A stretch of DNA of 64,000 nt, taken from assembly GCA_963724735.1 (NCBI GenBank), contig CAVRVX010000012.1, positions 1-64,000 on the forward strand. The letters are read 5' to 3'. The number at the start of each line of letters is the position of its first letter. Within the stretch, counting starts at the first letter, position 1. Position numbers and translations under genes: made by a program. Origin of the DNA: Rhodoplanes sp963724735 (GTDB taxonomy: Bacteria > Pseudomonadota > Alphaproteobacteria > Rhizobiales > Xanthobacteraceae). Of this stretch, positions 17,434 to 27,497 are shown one piece after another. The notes below the pieces were generated by a model. It did no database searches. It was given only the letters and a program-made list of their open reading frames with translations, and was not told the origin of the DNA.

Positions 17434-19323
17434 ATGGACCAAGAAGTGTTTCGATCTACTAATGTAAGCCGCACAAATGAGCAGCCTAAAAAAGGTCAGA
17501 TAAAGTCAGACGCCAACTCCAATCAGGCAGCCACAAAGGTTTCCACCAAGGTTGTCCGGGCTGCTGAATCGGAGCAGTCAAAAAGCCACGAGCGAACAGC
17601 GACTACGGAACAAGTCGACGCAGAAAAAACATCGACATCAAGGCCACCAGTCCAGATTACCGCGACAGTTCTTAACATTGACCGGAACGAGAGCTTCTAC
17701 GAGGTGACCTATACAGATCTCGATGGCCGTTTTCGCAAGAAGCGAATTGGAAGGGAACTATTCCAAGAGCCGAAGAAGGTCGTCGACATTCTTGTTAGGG
17801 CTCATGCCGCCCTGCCAGATAATCGCGCCGTCTGCGGTTGCGTTGGTCGACAACGCATTGCAATCGAAGGGCGACCGCAAATACCGCGTCACCGCGAGGT
17901 GCGGTTGGCACAATGACAAGACTTTCGTCTACCCGACCGCAACCTATGGCGAGTTGGCGAAGGAATTGCGTTGGGATGGCTGCAACGATATCGATCCGGC
18001 CCTAGGACAGCGTCATGGCGCGCTGAAGGAGTGGCGTGAGGGCATGCGGGAGCCAGTGAAGTATTCAGACTACCTGATCCTTGCGTCGAGCATCCCTTTG
18101 GCGAGTGCTCTGCTTGACGTTATTGGCGAGGATGAAGGCGCTGTATTTCACCTCCATGGCATCAATGCGCAGGGATACCCACGAGAAAACCAAGAGCTCA
18201 TCGGGCAAGTCCCTAGCTGCACGCGTCGCAGCCTCGGTCACCGGGCGCTGCAAGAAAAACGATTTAGTAACCTTCGCCGCGACCGCTCGAGGCATCGAAG
18301 ACTACTGCTGCGCTCACAATCATCTCGGTGCCGCATTCGATGAGGAAGGCCGCGCCTTGAGTAGCGGTGCGGGCCCCCGCATGAAGGCGGAGAATCTGCC
18401 ATATCTCGTGGCAAGCGGTCGGGGTGGTTTTCGCTCGCGAAAGGCGACACGCGATCCAGACCTCCAAAACCTCGTATGGTCTCTCTTCGCGATTTCGACC
18501 GGCGAGACCCCGCTCGATGATCCTAAGTTGCCCCGCACGGTCGGAGGGGGCCCAGGTACGCATGTGCCCCGTGCCGGTACCAGCAGGCAAGCGCGGGGGC
18601 ATTTTCAATCGCGTCGATGGCGAGGACGAGGAGATTACGGCCAAAAGCAAGAAATTGGCCCGCCAAGTCGAAAAGACCCTGGCGTCGAACTATGGTGTCG
18701 TCGCGCCCGCATATCTGTCCGAATTGGTCGCTGAACGATCCGCTATCAGTCAACGCGTTCACCGGATTGTTGATCTATTCGTCGAAAGGGTCGGTGCCGA
18801 TAGCGATCCTTGGGAGCGCAGGTTCGCGGAAAAGTTCGGCATCATTCTTGCCGCCGCCATCTTGCTCGCCGAATGGAAGATCGCACCCTGGAACAAGAAA
18901 AGGGCGTGGCAGGCAATCAAGTCGATCTACCGGAGATCTCGTGCGGCGATTGTATCGCTCGAAGATGTCAAGAGCGGCTTACTTAGCCGACTTGGTCGGT
19001 TGGTGGAAAAGGGCGAGCGGTTCCCCTTTCTCAGCAGGAAAGGTCAGCTCCTGTCGGCCAAACAGGCCGCAAGGGCCTGGGGCATCATCAAAAAGGATCC
19101 CCAGGCTGGGTCCGTCGTGCTCATTCCGTACGCCCGGATCATGAAGTTGGTTGGACCTGCTGCGATTGCGGCGGCGGTCCTTGCTCAACTCGCAAAGGAT
19201 GGCATTGTGATTCCGTCGAGCGATGGCAAGCTGACGCGCCAGACGATGATCAAGGCTCTGACAGATACCCGGCGGAGGCGTTACGTATACTTCTGCGAGA
19301 GGGCCATTCGCGATCCCACCTAA
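17434..19323 (+). pseudogene. second DUF927-type replication ATPase, at least three frameshifts
   Basis: ATG 17434 opens a Ser/Lys-rich N-terminus and a small domain (ATVLNIDRNESFYEVTYTDL). Coding then continues in successive frames: RKYRVTARCGWHNDKTFVYP and YLILASSIPLASALLDVIGE (frameshift near 17820); SSSGKSLAARVAASVTGRC with NHLGAAFDEEGRALSSGAGP (frameshift near 18165); RGGIFNRVDGEDEEITAKSK to the end (frameshift near 18545). This is the DUF927 order of N-terminal domain, P-loop and helical C-terminus, clearly diverged from the copy at 8055-11247. No IS is inserted. Coding quality between the lesions is high, so the indels are recent or are sequencing errors. Confidence 0.75.
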
Positions 19324-19765
19324 GTCCCGTTGCCTGAACCGCAGAAGCTTGAGTCGGGTCCTCTCGGTATTGTCCTTATACCGGGAGGACCATTGCTTTG
19401 CAGACACGGATCAAGCCAAAACGCGGCGGAAGATGCGCGCTCTGGTCGGCTTCATCCCCTGTCTTCACGAGTGAACCATCGCGCCGAACTCTTGGTGCGG
19501 CCCGTTCAGCGCCCGTTAAATGTAAAACGTTACCGGGAGTCGTTCAGACTGCACTTCGGCGCAACAACAGAGCGCCGGCAAGGTGCCGGCACCAACAGAC
19601 TGTTGGGCGGAAGCATATGGGGCCAGCCCAAGAGATTTTTTTGATGCCGCTTCTGATCTTCACCATGAGAGATAAGGGGGCATGTGCACCTCCAACCGGA
19701 TACGATGGAATCCCGGGTAGCTAAAGACGAAGCCAAGGCGCACCCGAATCCTGACCGAAGGAGTC
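19324..19765. other. intergenic region without recognisable gene
   Basis: Only short frames that I could not match to any family. The plus strand has a short inverted repeat (CCGGCAAGGTGCCGG) near 19574-19588. Confidence 0.4.
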
Positions 19766-20452
19766 CTATTGTCGGCTCGCGCGTATGCTCCGATCATCGA
19801 CGTAACGGATGCTGATCGGCCGTCCAGGTATGGCATTCTTGAAGGCCTCGGAGAATGGCAGTCGACCGCAGCGATCGAGCGCCTCGTCGATCGCATGCCG
19901 ATACACTTGCTTCACATCGTCCTTTGTCCCCGGCTCGGTGTAGGTCACGAATGGCATAGCGACGATTTCGCCAGAGCGCCGGAAGCTGAGCCGCACCGTC
20001 ATTTGCATGCCCTCTTTTGCCCGATCGCGTGCCGGAGGCTCCCAACACGCCCGGAGAACCGCAAACAGGTCTCTGATCGAATTGATTGGCTCATCCGGTG
20101 AAGGAGCCTTGCCTGGGGCGTCGTCGCGACTATGGATGGTTAGCATAAGGCCCTGAGGCAGGCAGGGCCAACATCCCGGATAGCGTCTAACGATCGAATG
20201 ATTTCCGCCATGCCTGGGCTCTGGCAGGACCAGCACGGGGACGCCGCCAGGCGCGAGCCTATACACCGGAACGTCACGCGCGGCAGGGCCCGGCGCGATA
20301 TTCACACCGCCGAGCCCAGTTCCGCCAGGAGGAACGGCCGATGAAGCGCTGCCAGGAGCAATCGGCACTCCCCCTGGACCTGGCGTTGTCGTCAACTGAG
20401 CAAGAACCAGGATTTCAGAGCCGATGAAGGTCGCCGCCAGCAAACTGAACAT
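19766..20452 (-). CDS. secreted protein with TonB C-terminal-like domain, 228 aa
   Basis: ATG 20452 with GGGAGAG six bases upstream. An N-terminal hydrophobic segment (MFSLLAATFIGSEILVLAQ) looks like a signal peptide. It is followed by a Gly/Pro-rich linker and a C-terminal domain (NSIRDLFAVLRACWEPPARD, then MQMTVRLSFRRSGEIVAMPF). The RACW.PP...R..MQMTVR.SF.R.G.I pattern matches the TonB/TolA C-terminal-like proteins common in Bradyrhizobium relatives. Likely periplasmic. Its role here, between two parts of a replication module, is unclear; it may be passenger DNA. Confidence 0.7.
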   Translation of the reverse strand: MFSLLAATFIGSEILVLAQLTTTPGPGGVPIAPGSASSAVPPGGTGLGGVNIAPGPAARDVPVYRLAPGGVPVLVLPEPRHGGNHSIVRRYPGCWPCLPQGLMLTIHSRDDAPGKAPSPDEPINSIRDLFAVLRACWEPPARDRAKEGMQMTVRLSFRRSGEIVAMPFVTYTEPGTKDDVKQVYRHAIDEALDRCGRLPFSEAFKNAIPGRPISIRYVDDRSIRASRQ

Positions 20453-20634
20453 GGCTCACTCTCCCGCCGATTATAGTCGCTTTCGCTCTCAAGCCAACCA
20501 TCTGGCAACTCAACCCATTAAACCCAGCAGGGCTAAGAGGCCCCGAACGCTCAGGGGTCGTACTCTCAGGCGCTCAACGCTTGCCACCTCCGCCCTAGCT
20601 GTTTAGCAGAGCTCGGTGCCCCACGGATCAGATG

Positions 20635-20722
20635 AACTGCTCACTGCTCACCGCCTTGCCTATATCTGTAAAAGCCGGCGACAACTGACCCTAGCCTCAG
20701 CGGCGGTGAGCAGTGAGCAGTT
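20635..20722. repeat. 21-bp perfect inverted repeat beside second Rep gene
   Basis: The left arm 20635-20655 and right arm 20702-20722 are exact reverse complements, 46 bases apart. Each arm contains two tandem TGCTCAC heptamers (GTGAGCA on the other strand). The position, just beyond the 3' end of the Rep gene, matches that of the CGTTCACA arrays of the first module. Confidence 0.85.
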
Positions 20723-20745
20723 GGACTATCTTGCTGGTGTAGTCA

Positions 20746-21474
20746 TTATTTAGATATAAATAGGCCTATTTCCTTCATAACCTTGATACGACGCGGATCA
20801 CCCCACCTCTTCAATCTTACCCCATCGGAACTGACATGCGGTTTGACCCCAAGGAAAAATGGCCGCATCGCCAACCCAATCTGGTCCAACAACAGAAATA
20901 ATTCCAATCTCTCCGGTGCTCGCAGCTTGTCCCGGCTGGTGTTGCGACAATTTCGAGCCTGGTCTTCACCCTCCTTCTTCTGGTCGTAGCCGATCCGCCT
21001 CGCGAAATGGGTCTTAAGGGCGTAGGACCTCCGTCGGGCCGTGTTCTCGAATGGGGAGATCCTGATTGGCCGTGGTACCGCGACCGTCTTCTGGCATCTT
21101 TTGATCAGCGCGCGCCGCAACTGCTTCTTGTTGGCAGTCCTGGTAATCAGATAAAAATGCGGGTTCCAGAATAGTCGATATTTTCCCTTCCGGTCTTCAT
21201 TGAACGAAAAGTCAACGCCCCCAATCGCGATCTGAACATCAGCCTTTGCCAGGATATGTTTTAGCCGCCGCTGAAAATTGACCATCGGGAATGAGTTCAG
21301 CTGACCTGGCGCGACCATGGACCCTGGCGGCACGATGCTGATCGCAATCAGCCTCCCGTTTTGCGTCTCAGGGTGCCTTGCAATGAGTTTCTTTGACTGT
21401 CTGACAAACCACCGCTGCAGCAACTGGCCGCACTGCGGACATGCCCCTGACAAGCATCGTTGGTCGAGGCGGCA
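20746..21474 (-). pseudogene. second HUH-like Rep protein, N-terminally truncated
   Basis: Homologous along its length to the Rep at 11577-12470 (RCLSGACPQCGQLLQRWFV, then AIGGVDFSFNEDRKGKYRLF). The N-terminal ~95 residues are missing; homology stops at about 21474, where it joins a methyltransferase fragment. The His-x-His motif has become NPHFYLI, losing the second histidine, and SYALKTYF has become SYALKTHF. Probably inactive. The C-terminus is longer than in copy 1 by about 18 residues. Confidence 0.7.
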
Positions 21475-22165
21475 TCGCGACCAACGAGGGCGCCGTGGTC
21501 GGCCGCTTTACGCGGATGCCGGATGCCCTGAACTGGATGACATAACGCCAGATGTCGCGGCGCTCACCCTTGCAGTTCCATTCGAATTTTTGAAAGCTCG
21601 GATAAAAATCAAGAATCCCAGGAAGCCACTTGTCGATCCATTTTTTGTGCCGTTTGTACAGCTCGCGGTTCTGGCGGATAAAGTCAATTTTCCAGGCGGG
21701 AAACTTTTTCGTCGAATCACGCGCATAGGTAGGCAACGCCGCAAGGGTTTCATCCTTCGACAGCCCTCGTAGCGTTTTTCCAAAGCTCCCTTTGAAGGAG
21801 CCAATCCTGTCAGGGCCGATCTCCTTCGGCGTCTTGTCGGCGTAAGGATAGGTTGCACCGAACTCCATCGTCCATATTGGAAAGGAGGGCAATTGTTCGT
21901 CTTTGGGGAAGCGCTCAAGAAATTCTTGCCACGCATTCATATAGCGGATGAAATCCTTACGAAGGCGCTTAGCTTGTTTGGGGCGAACATCCAGAACCGA
22001 TCGGATGCATGGTTCGGAACCGGTGTCTGGCTCCGGCCATGCAAAACCGTCCAGGCCATCGCGGCTGCCCACAATGAAAGCGCGCTCCCGAATTTGCGGG
22101 ATTCCGAAGTGATGCGGCGAGAGAATCTTATCGCTGACCGTATAACCAGCCAGCCGCAGGCGGCG
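21475..22165 (-). pseudogene. cytosine-5 DNA methyltransferase fragment (motif VIII to IX)
   Basis: From LAGYTVSDKILSPHHFGIPQ and IRERAFIVGSRDGLDGFAWP (motif VIII, GIPQIRER) through a ~200-residue target-recognition region (EFGATYPYADKTPKEIGPDR) to RASGIRVKRPTTAPSLVAM, where motif IX begins. The catalytic PCQ and SAM-binding motifs before it, and motif X after it, are absent. The 3' end is fused to the Rep remnant. Confidence 0.8.
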
Positions 22166-22693
22166 GTGGCTGAAGATTGCTCTCGACCTGACGCAGCCGC
22201 CATTGTCTTACGTGAATCAGGCGCTGGTTGTTGCCCGAAGGACGAGAGAGGTGCCCTTCTTTGGCGCGGTGACTGGCGTAATAGTGAACTACTCGCCGGA
22301 CCGAGCCGTCAGGTTCGACCTTACCAGCACCCCGATCGAATGCCTTCCGCGCGCCTATCGTCCTGGGCAGACCTCGTTCATGCTGCGCGGCAGGAGGGCG
22401 CCGTCGTCTTTCACCATCTGCTGGGGGCTGCCTCCCCTTCCTGGACACTTATCGAACCATGCCTGGCCCCAGAGCCGGCCTTTAGGCGCATTCTAGAAGA
22501 TATTCTGGAGCTGCGGCTCGCTGCCTAACAGGGCGGCGGTCAAGCAGCCATGGTGTTGTCGGCTTGGCTGCCCGCTCATGAACCGGGGAATCAGTTCGCG
22601 ATGTAGGGAATTCGCGAACGAGTTACGGGAATTTGCATCCTGTTCCGCGCTAGGAGCGCCTCTGTCGCGAGCAGTTGACGCTCGCAATGGCGG
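22166..22693. other. no assignable gene
   Basis: Open stretches exist on both strands. A plus-strand tail reading SSWADLVHAARQEGAVVFHH and ending near 22528 looks the most protein-like, but no family is recognised. Confidence 0.35.
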
Positions 22694-23284
22694 TTAATCG
22701 CTAAGCACGAGGCATTCGCCACCGGCTGACCTTAGCTGCATGCAAAGGGCATTCGCGCGTTCCCGAGAATCTTCTGTCAGCCGTATTTGGTACCAAAGCG
22801 CGGAACCCCGCCCGCCCAATTCCTTTTTCAATACGACTGGGGTACGAGAGCCGAGAATGGCAGGAAACCGTTTCTGAAGCTTGCTATATTCCGTTAGAGC
22901 CTTCGTTTCCGAGCTATCGCCAATAAGCTGGAGCGACCACGTGGGCCGATTATTCTCAGAAGCTGACCCGGCTGTTGCCTCCCCCGCTGGGGCTTTGGGC
23001 CGATTATTCTCGGAAGCTGACCCGGTTGTTGCGTCCCCCGTTGGAGCTGAGGAGCGTGGCTCGCCCGCAAGTTCAACGGTCTCGTGAACAGGAGTCGGGG
23101 CAGTTGCCGTCGCATAGATTGGAAACGGAGTAACGGGGCGCTCCTGCACATTCCTCAAGAGGTATAGAATGCCGATGGCAGTGCATATACCGAAAGCAAG
23201 ACCGCTTAGAAGCCGCACAAGATAGGCACTGAGCGGCGGGGGCCGCTCAAACCCTGGAGAACAGGAGCTGTACCGCTTGGGCAT
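22694..23284 (-). CDS. membrane-anchored SPOR-domain protein, 196 aa
   Basis: ATG 23284 gives MPKRYSSCSPGFERPPPLSA followed by one membrane helix (LVRLLSGLAFGICTAIGILY). A linker with two copies of an AGxATxGSASENNRP repeat follows, then a C-terminal SPOR-like domain (WSLQLIGDSSETKALTEYSK to AGGECLVLSD). SPOR domains bind denuded peptidoglycan at division sites. The type II topology and periplasmic C-terminal domain fit that role. Longer upstream starts are possible. Confidence 0.7.
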   Translation of the reverse strand: MPKRYSSCSPGFERPPPLSAYLVRLLSGLAFGICTAIGILYLLRNVQERPVTPFPIYATATAPTPVHETVELAGEPRSSAPTGDATTGSASENNRPKAPAGEATAGSASENNRPTWSLQLIGDSSETKALTEYSKLQKRFPAILGSRTPVVLKKELGGRGSALWYQIRLTEDSRERANALCMQLRSAGGECLVLSD

Positions 23285-23480
23285 GCGTGGTTCTCGATCG
23301 TTGGTATGACCCTCTTCAATGCACGATACCGCCAATGGCCTTCGAGGGTACGACTTACCATTCACTTTTTCGGTAGTGCGAAACGTTGTGCACTCTTCCA
23401 ATGGTCGGCGGCCGACTGCCTGGAACGGCTAGCCCGGGGCGAGACGGTGAGCGGCCTTATCGGCCTGATCCGCCATGCCC

Positions 23481-23720
23481 CGACCCGAGATCGAGGCGAT
23501 CCTTGCCGCTCCTGATCGAACGACATGGCTCGGACGCCGCCATTACTCGCTGCTGTTGCTCGCGGCCCAGACGGGCTTGCGCCTCTCCGACCTGATCGGT
23601 TAACAGGGATGCCATCCATCTCGGTCACGGTGCCCATATTCGATGTGTCGGTAAAGGGCGGAAGGAACGATGCACGCCGCTGACCACGCACGCTCGCATT
23701 GCCCTGCAGTCAGGAGCTGC
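23481..23720 (+). pseudogene. tyrosine recombinase (integrase) remnant
   Basis: RPEIEAILAAPDRTTWLGRR and LLLLAAQTGLRLSDLIG, then after a stop and frame change DAIHLGHGAHIRCVGKGRKE and RCTPLTTHARIA. These are the box I region (TGLRLSEL) and following strands of XerC/D-like tyrosine recombinases. The catalytic HxxR and Tyr are missing. Confidence 0.75.
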
Positions 23721-23916
23721 TGTGGGACATGGCCACCGACATGGAGCCGGAGCACGGTTGCACGACAGGAATCGATTTTTGTCGAGCCGAGCTCGCACCA
23801 CAGGCTGAGGCCGCCCGTCAAGGTGCTTCGCGAGCCACACTTGTACCCTTTCATTTCAAGTATTTGCTAAATTTTTCAGTATAATCTCGCGGGTCGCGTA
23901 TGTTCAGGAGTATCCA

Positions 23917-24898
23917 ATGGCGTCGCGTGCGAACTGGAAGGGGTATCTTCGGCTTTCGCTGGTCTCTTGCCCGATTGCGCTCTACCCGGCCTCATCTCTG
24001 AGCGAAAAAGTGAGCTTCACCCGGATCAACCGAAAAACAGGCAATCGGTTGAAGCAGCAGAACGTCGATTCCGAAACTGGCGAGGTCGTCTCGCGGGATG
24101 ATATCGATCTGAATGCCCTCTATGTCCTCACTCAAGGATCAGTACATGATCGTTGAAGATGACCACATAGAGCGCATCAGATCGAGAGCACTCGCACGAT
24201 CGATATTCATCAATTCGTTCCAAAGCGTGAGATCGATGAGCGCTATATCAACTCGCCGTACTACATTGCTCCTGATGGCACAGTTGGCCAGGAAGCTTTC
24301 GCCGTCATTCGAGACACCATGGCGACATTAAACATGGTCGCGCTCGGTCGGGTCGTGCTAGCGCGACGCGAGCACGTGATCGCCCTTGAGCCGAAGGGAC
24401 GCGGACTCGTGGGCACCACACTTCGATATCCCTACGAGGTTCGCGACGAGAAGCCATATTTCGAGGACATCCCGGAACTAAAGCTTTCAAAGGAGATGCT
24501 CGACTTGGCTGCCCATATCGTGCAGACGAAGTCTGGTCATTTCGATCCTGCGCAGTTCGAAGATCACTACGAGAACGCGCTCATCGATCTGCTGAAGAAG
24601 AAACAGGCTGGCGAGAGGATCGAACCAGCGCGGGAAATCGCCGCGCCGCGCATAGCCAATCTCATAAACGCCCTTCGCGCCAGCATGTCCGAGGGCGAAG
24701 CGGTGCCTTCGGCGAAAGCTGCCAAGGCCGCAGCGGCTCCTGCTCCGGTGAAGGGCCGAAAGGCCAAGGTGCCGAAACCCGAAGACCTGCGGGATTCGCC
24801 GCAATTCAAATTCCCGATAGCCGGCGGCAAGGGCAAGGCGAAAGAGGAACAGGCTCCGGCGGGAATGCCGAAATCCAAATCGCGGCACAAATCTGCCT
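23917..24898 (+). pseudogene. ku: Ku-family non-homologous end-joining protein, frameshifted
   Basis: ATG 23917 starts MASRANWKGYLRLSLVSCPI, the bacterial Ku N-terminus. After DLNALYVLTQ the expected GYEVGKG segment is missing and the frame changes to QYMIVEDDHIERIR, then again to IESTRTIDIHQFVPKREIDE, after which the rest of Ku reads through to 24898 with a Lys/Ala-rich tail. Ku dimers bind DNA ends and recruit LigD; no ligD is present here. With two frameshifts and a short deletion in the core the gene is very likely inactive. Confidence 0.85.
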
Positions 24899-24900
24899 AG

Positions 24901-25318
24901 GCCTCCGGCTTCACCGCGCGGCTGCGCAGGCCGAAGATCCACGACTGTGCCCGATGAAAGCTCACGGATTTAGCTAAAATCTACCCACACGATCGCGCGA
25001 TGAGGCGTTTTTTCTATGCGTAGAAGCGGGAGAACGAGGAGGATTGGGGCCGGAATCATTGCTGGCGATTGGCGGCACGAATACGTGCAAATTCTGCCAA
25101 CTTTCCCTAGCATTGACGCGCTCTGTGTCCCCGAATCACCATGCGCCGCGTGGCTAGGCTCGTCCGAACCCATCTTCGTCGAGAGCGTCGGGTGGTACGA
25201 GCGGCACCCAATATTCTTTTTGGCCTCGAACCTGGAGAAACAGAAGGCCGAAAAAACAACAGCATAGACTAGCAAAAAACCCGGCGAGCAAGCACACCAC
25301 TCGACCGAAACATCCCCG
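24901..25318. other. no recognisable gene
   Basis: Neither strand shows a convincing coding region; the gap follows the Ku relic. Confidence 0.4.
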
Positions 25319-25723
25319 TCAATCCGTCGAAAGAGCCCTTTGGATACCCAGAGCAATTCTTGAGCAGAATGCTGGAAGACCCTGCACCCGAGAACAGGCG
25401 GCTACATTTGTTGGGCTTAGCTCCCCAAAGGGGCCATTCGCCGTAGAAATTGCGTCAGCGATGAAATACGGTTTCTTGGAACGAAACGATGGTAAAATCC
25501 AGCTGACAGAACTCGCGCGTAGAATTCTCCGCCCTACTAGCACAGAAGATGAGATCAAAGGTTACCGCGAAGCCGTTCTGCAGGCTCTTGAAGTATCTGA
25601 TGTTGACAAGCATTACCGTGGAGACACTTTCCCCGAACGTTTTTTAGGAATACAATTGTTGACGCATATCACATACCAGAGTCTGATACCTTTGGAGTTC
25701 CGATCATGATGCCATCACTATAA
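25319..25723 (+). pseudogene. fragment of a wHTH-like conserved hypothetical protein
   Basis: Coding-like sequence without a start codon: AILEQNAGRPCTREQAATFV, GLSSPKGPFAVEIASAMKYG, FLERNDGKIQLTELARRILR. After a frameshift near 25650 it continues TIVDAYHIPESDTFGV. The alternation of helices and KxxLTExARRIL suggests a winged-helix domain. I cannot name the family. Confidence 0.5.
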
Positions 25724-25949
25724 AGTTCGTTACTGATGACTTGGATGCCGATAGCGCTGACATCGCTAATATACTTTGCAATCAATAGATATGGATCATT
25801 ATATCGTCGCAAACACCTCAATGAATGACCCGCCGAACAGTTGGCAACTCCGGGTGCGGCGCTCAAGGAGTAGAGAGACACGCCAAAATCCGAATATGCC
25901 TGCTGAATTTGCTGTGGAGCGCTCCAGCAGAAGATCAGCTAGCTCCTCA

Positions 25950-26094
25950 AGCGTCGAGTTGGACGACGCCGGAGCCGATCAACAACTGGTCGCTCATGAC
26001 TCTGAGGGAGAAGCTGGTCAAGATCGGCACGAAGGTGGTGCGCCATGGTCGCTATGTCGCGTTTCAGATGGCCGAGGTCGCCATTCCGGGCTGA
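25950..26094 (+). pseudogene. IS1380-family transposase C-terminal fragment
   Basis: INNWSLMTLREKLVKIGTKV followed by VRHGRYVAFQMAEVAIPG. This is the C-terminal signature of IS1380 DDE transposases (SL..LREKLIKIGAKVV.HGRYV.FQ.AEVAV). Truncated on both sides. Confidence 0.75.
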
Positions 26095-26427
26095 TTGGCT
26101 TGCCCAAGCCTATAGATCGGCACACCGAAACAACTCAGGCTTGTCAGAGAATGACAATCAGCGCAGATTCCTATCGAAACGGGAGGTCATCTGGGGAATG
26201 TGGGCAGGGGACCTCGAAAAATTGCCGGCACATGCAGCGTGCGACGGCAACTTCGTGAACGTAACTGAATCGAACCGAGAACGAACCCAAATCAATCAGG
26301 GGCGGTTTCATGGCGGTTGACCGGGCGGGGCAATTTTTCGAGGTGCCCTTCAAAAGTCTCAGAGCGCAACATGACAGGCTAGCCCCAGGTCGCCGCATAA
26401 ACTTGTTGTCAAAAAGGACGGTTCGCT

Positions 26428-27222
26428 ATGGCCCAGGAAAAAGCTCTTCGAGATATCAACATTATATCGAGCGAGATCAGAATCCGCAGGATTGACATAA
26501 AAGATCTCTGGCAAGCGCTGAAGGAGGGCTTTGACGACTTCAATGCCAAACCAAGCCATGTCTTCTTCCTGTGCATAGTTTATCCGCTGTTCGCCCTGGT
26601 TCTGACACTGTTTCTGATCGGCCAGAATCTGTTGCATTTCATCTTTCCAATGATTGCCGGCTTCACTCTTATCGGTCCCGCTGTCTCCGTTGGTCTTTTT
26701 GAAATGAGCCGGCGCCGCGAACTCGGGCTCGACGTTTCCTGGAGCTCGGCGTTCGGTTTTGTCCACTCCTCGTCATTCGCTGGTATCGCCGCGCTTTCTC
26801 TGGTCATGATGGCGCTCTATGTAGCCTGGCTGTATATGGCGCAATTGATCTATTTCGGCCTGTTCGGCGCAGATCCGCCGGTTTCGATCCCGGACTTTGT
26901 GAACCAAGTGCTTACAACCCGGCGGGGCGGCGCGTTGATCGCATATGGCACCCTCGTCGGATTCATCTTCGCCGTGGTGGCGTTGTCGATTTCGGTGGTT
27001 GCCTTTCCTCTGCTCCTGGACAGAGAGGTGAGCGTCATGACGGCGGTCACGACCTCGATTAAAGCCGTCATATCCAATCCGTTGATGATGGCGGTCTGGG
27101 GTCTTATCGTTGCTGCGCTGCTGGCTGTCGGCGCAATTCTCTTTTTGATTGGCCTCGCCATGGTCCTGCCAATATTGGGCCATGCAACTTGGCATCTTTA
27201 CCGCAAGGTTGTTGAGTCGTAA
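26428..27222 (+). CDS. DUF2189 integral membrane protein, 264 aa
   Basis: ATG 26428 follows an AAGGA box. After a soluble N-terminus (IRRIDIKDLWQALKEGFDDF) there are about six hydrophobic segments, among them VFFLCIVYPLFALVLTLFLI, AGIAALSLVMMALYVAWLYM and MAVWGLIVAALLAVGAILFL. The order and the W.AL..G..DF..KP start match DUF2189 inner-membrane proteins, whose function is unknown. The gene is intact and stands alone between relics. Confidence 0.85.
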   Translation: MAQEKALRDINIISSEIRIRRIDIKDLWQALKEGFDDFNAKPSHVFFLCIVYPLFALVLTLFLIGQNLLHFIFPMIAGFTLIGPAVSVGLFEMSRRRELGLDVSWSSAFGFVHSSSFAGIAALSLVMMALYVAWLYMAQLIYFGLFGADPPVSIPDFVNQVLTTRRGGALIAYGTLVGFIFAVVALSISVVAFPLLLDREVSVMTAVTTSIKAVISNPLMMAVWGLIVAALLAVGAILFLIGLAMVLPILGHATWHLYRKVVES

Positions 27223-27497
27223 TAAGCTGAGCGAACATTCCGTGGCGCTAGTGTAGCTGGCACGCCGCACCATCACGGTAGCAATTAAGGGTAGACCGAA
27301 CAGAAGTAGGCGAGAACCAATTTACTGATCTTGCACGTTAGTCGGCCAGGCCAGCGCACGAGCCGTGCTATCCTTTGAATTCATCATGACACGAGAGCCG
27401 CGCCTTCTGATGAAAAGCGGAATCTTCGCACTTACAGACTGAGCATGACTTGCGCCTCGCTTCGAGTCGCCGCAAAGCGAGCCGAAAGGGAAGCGCG

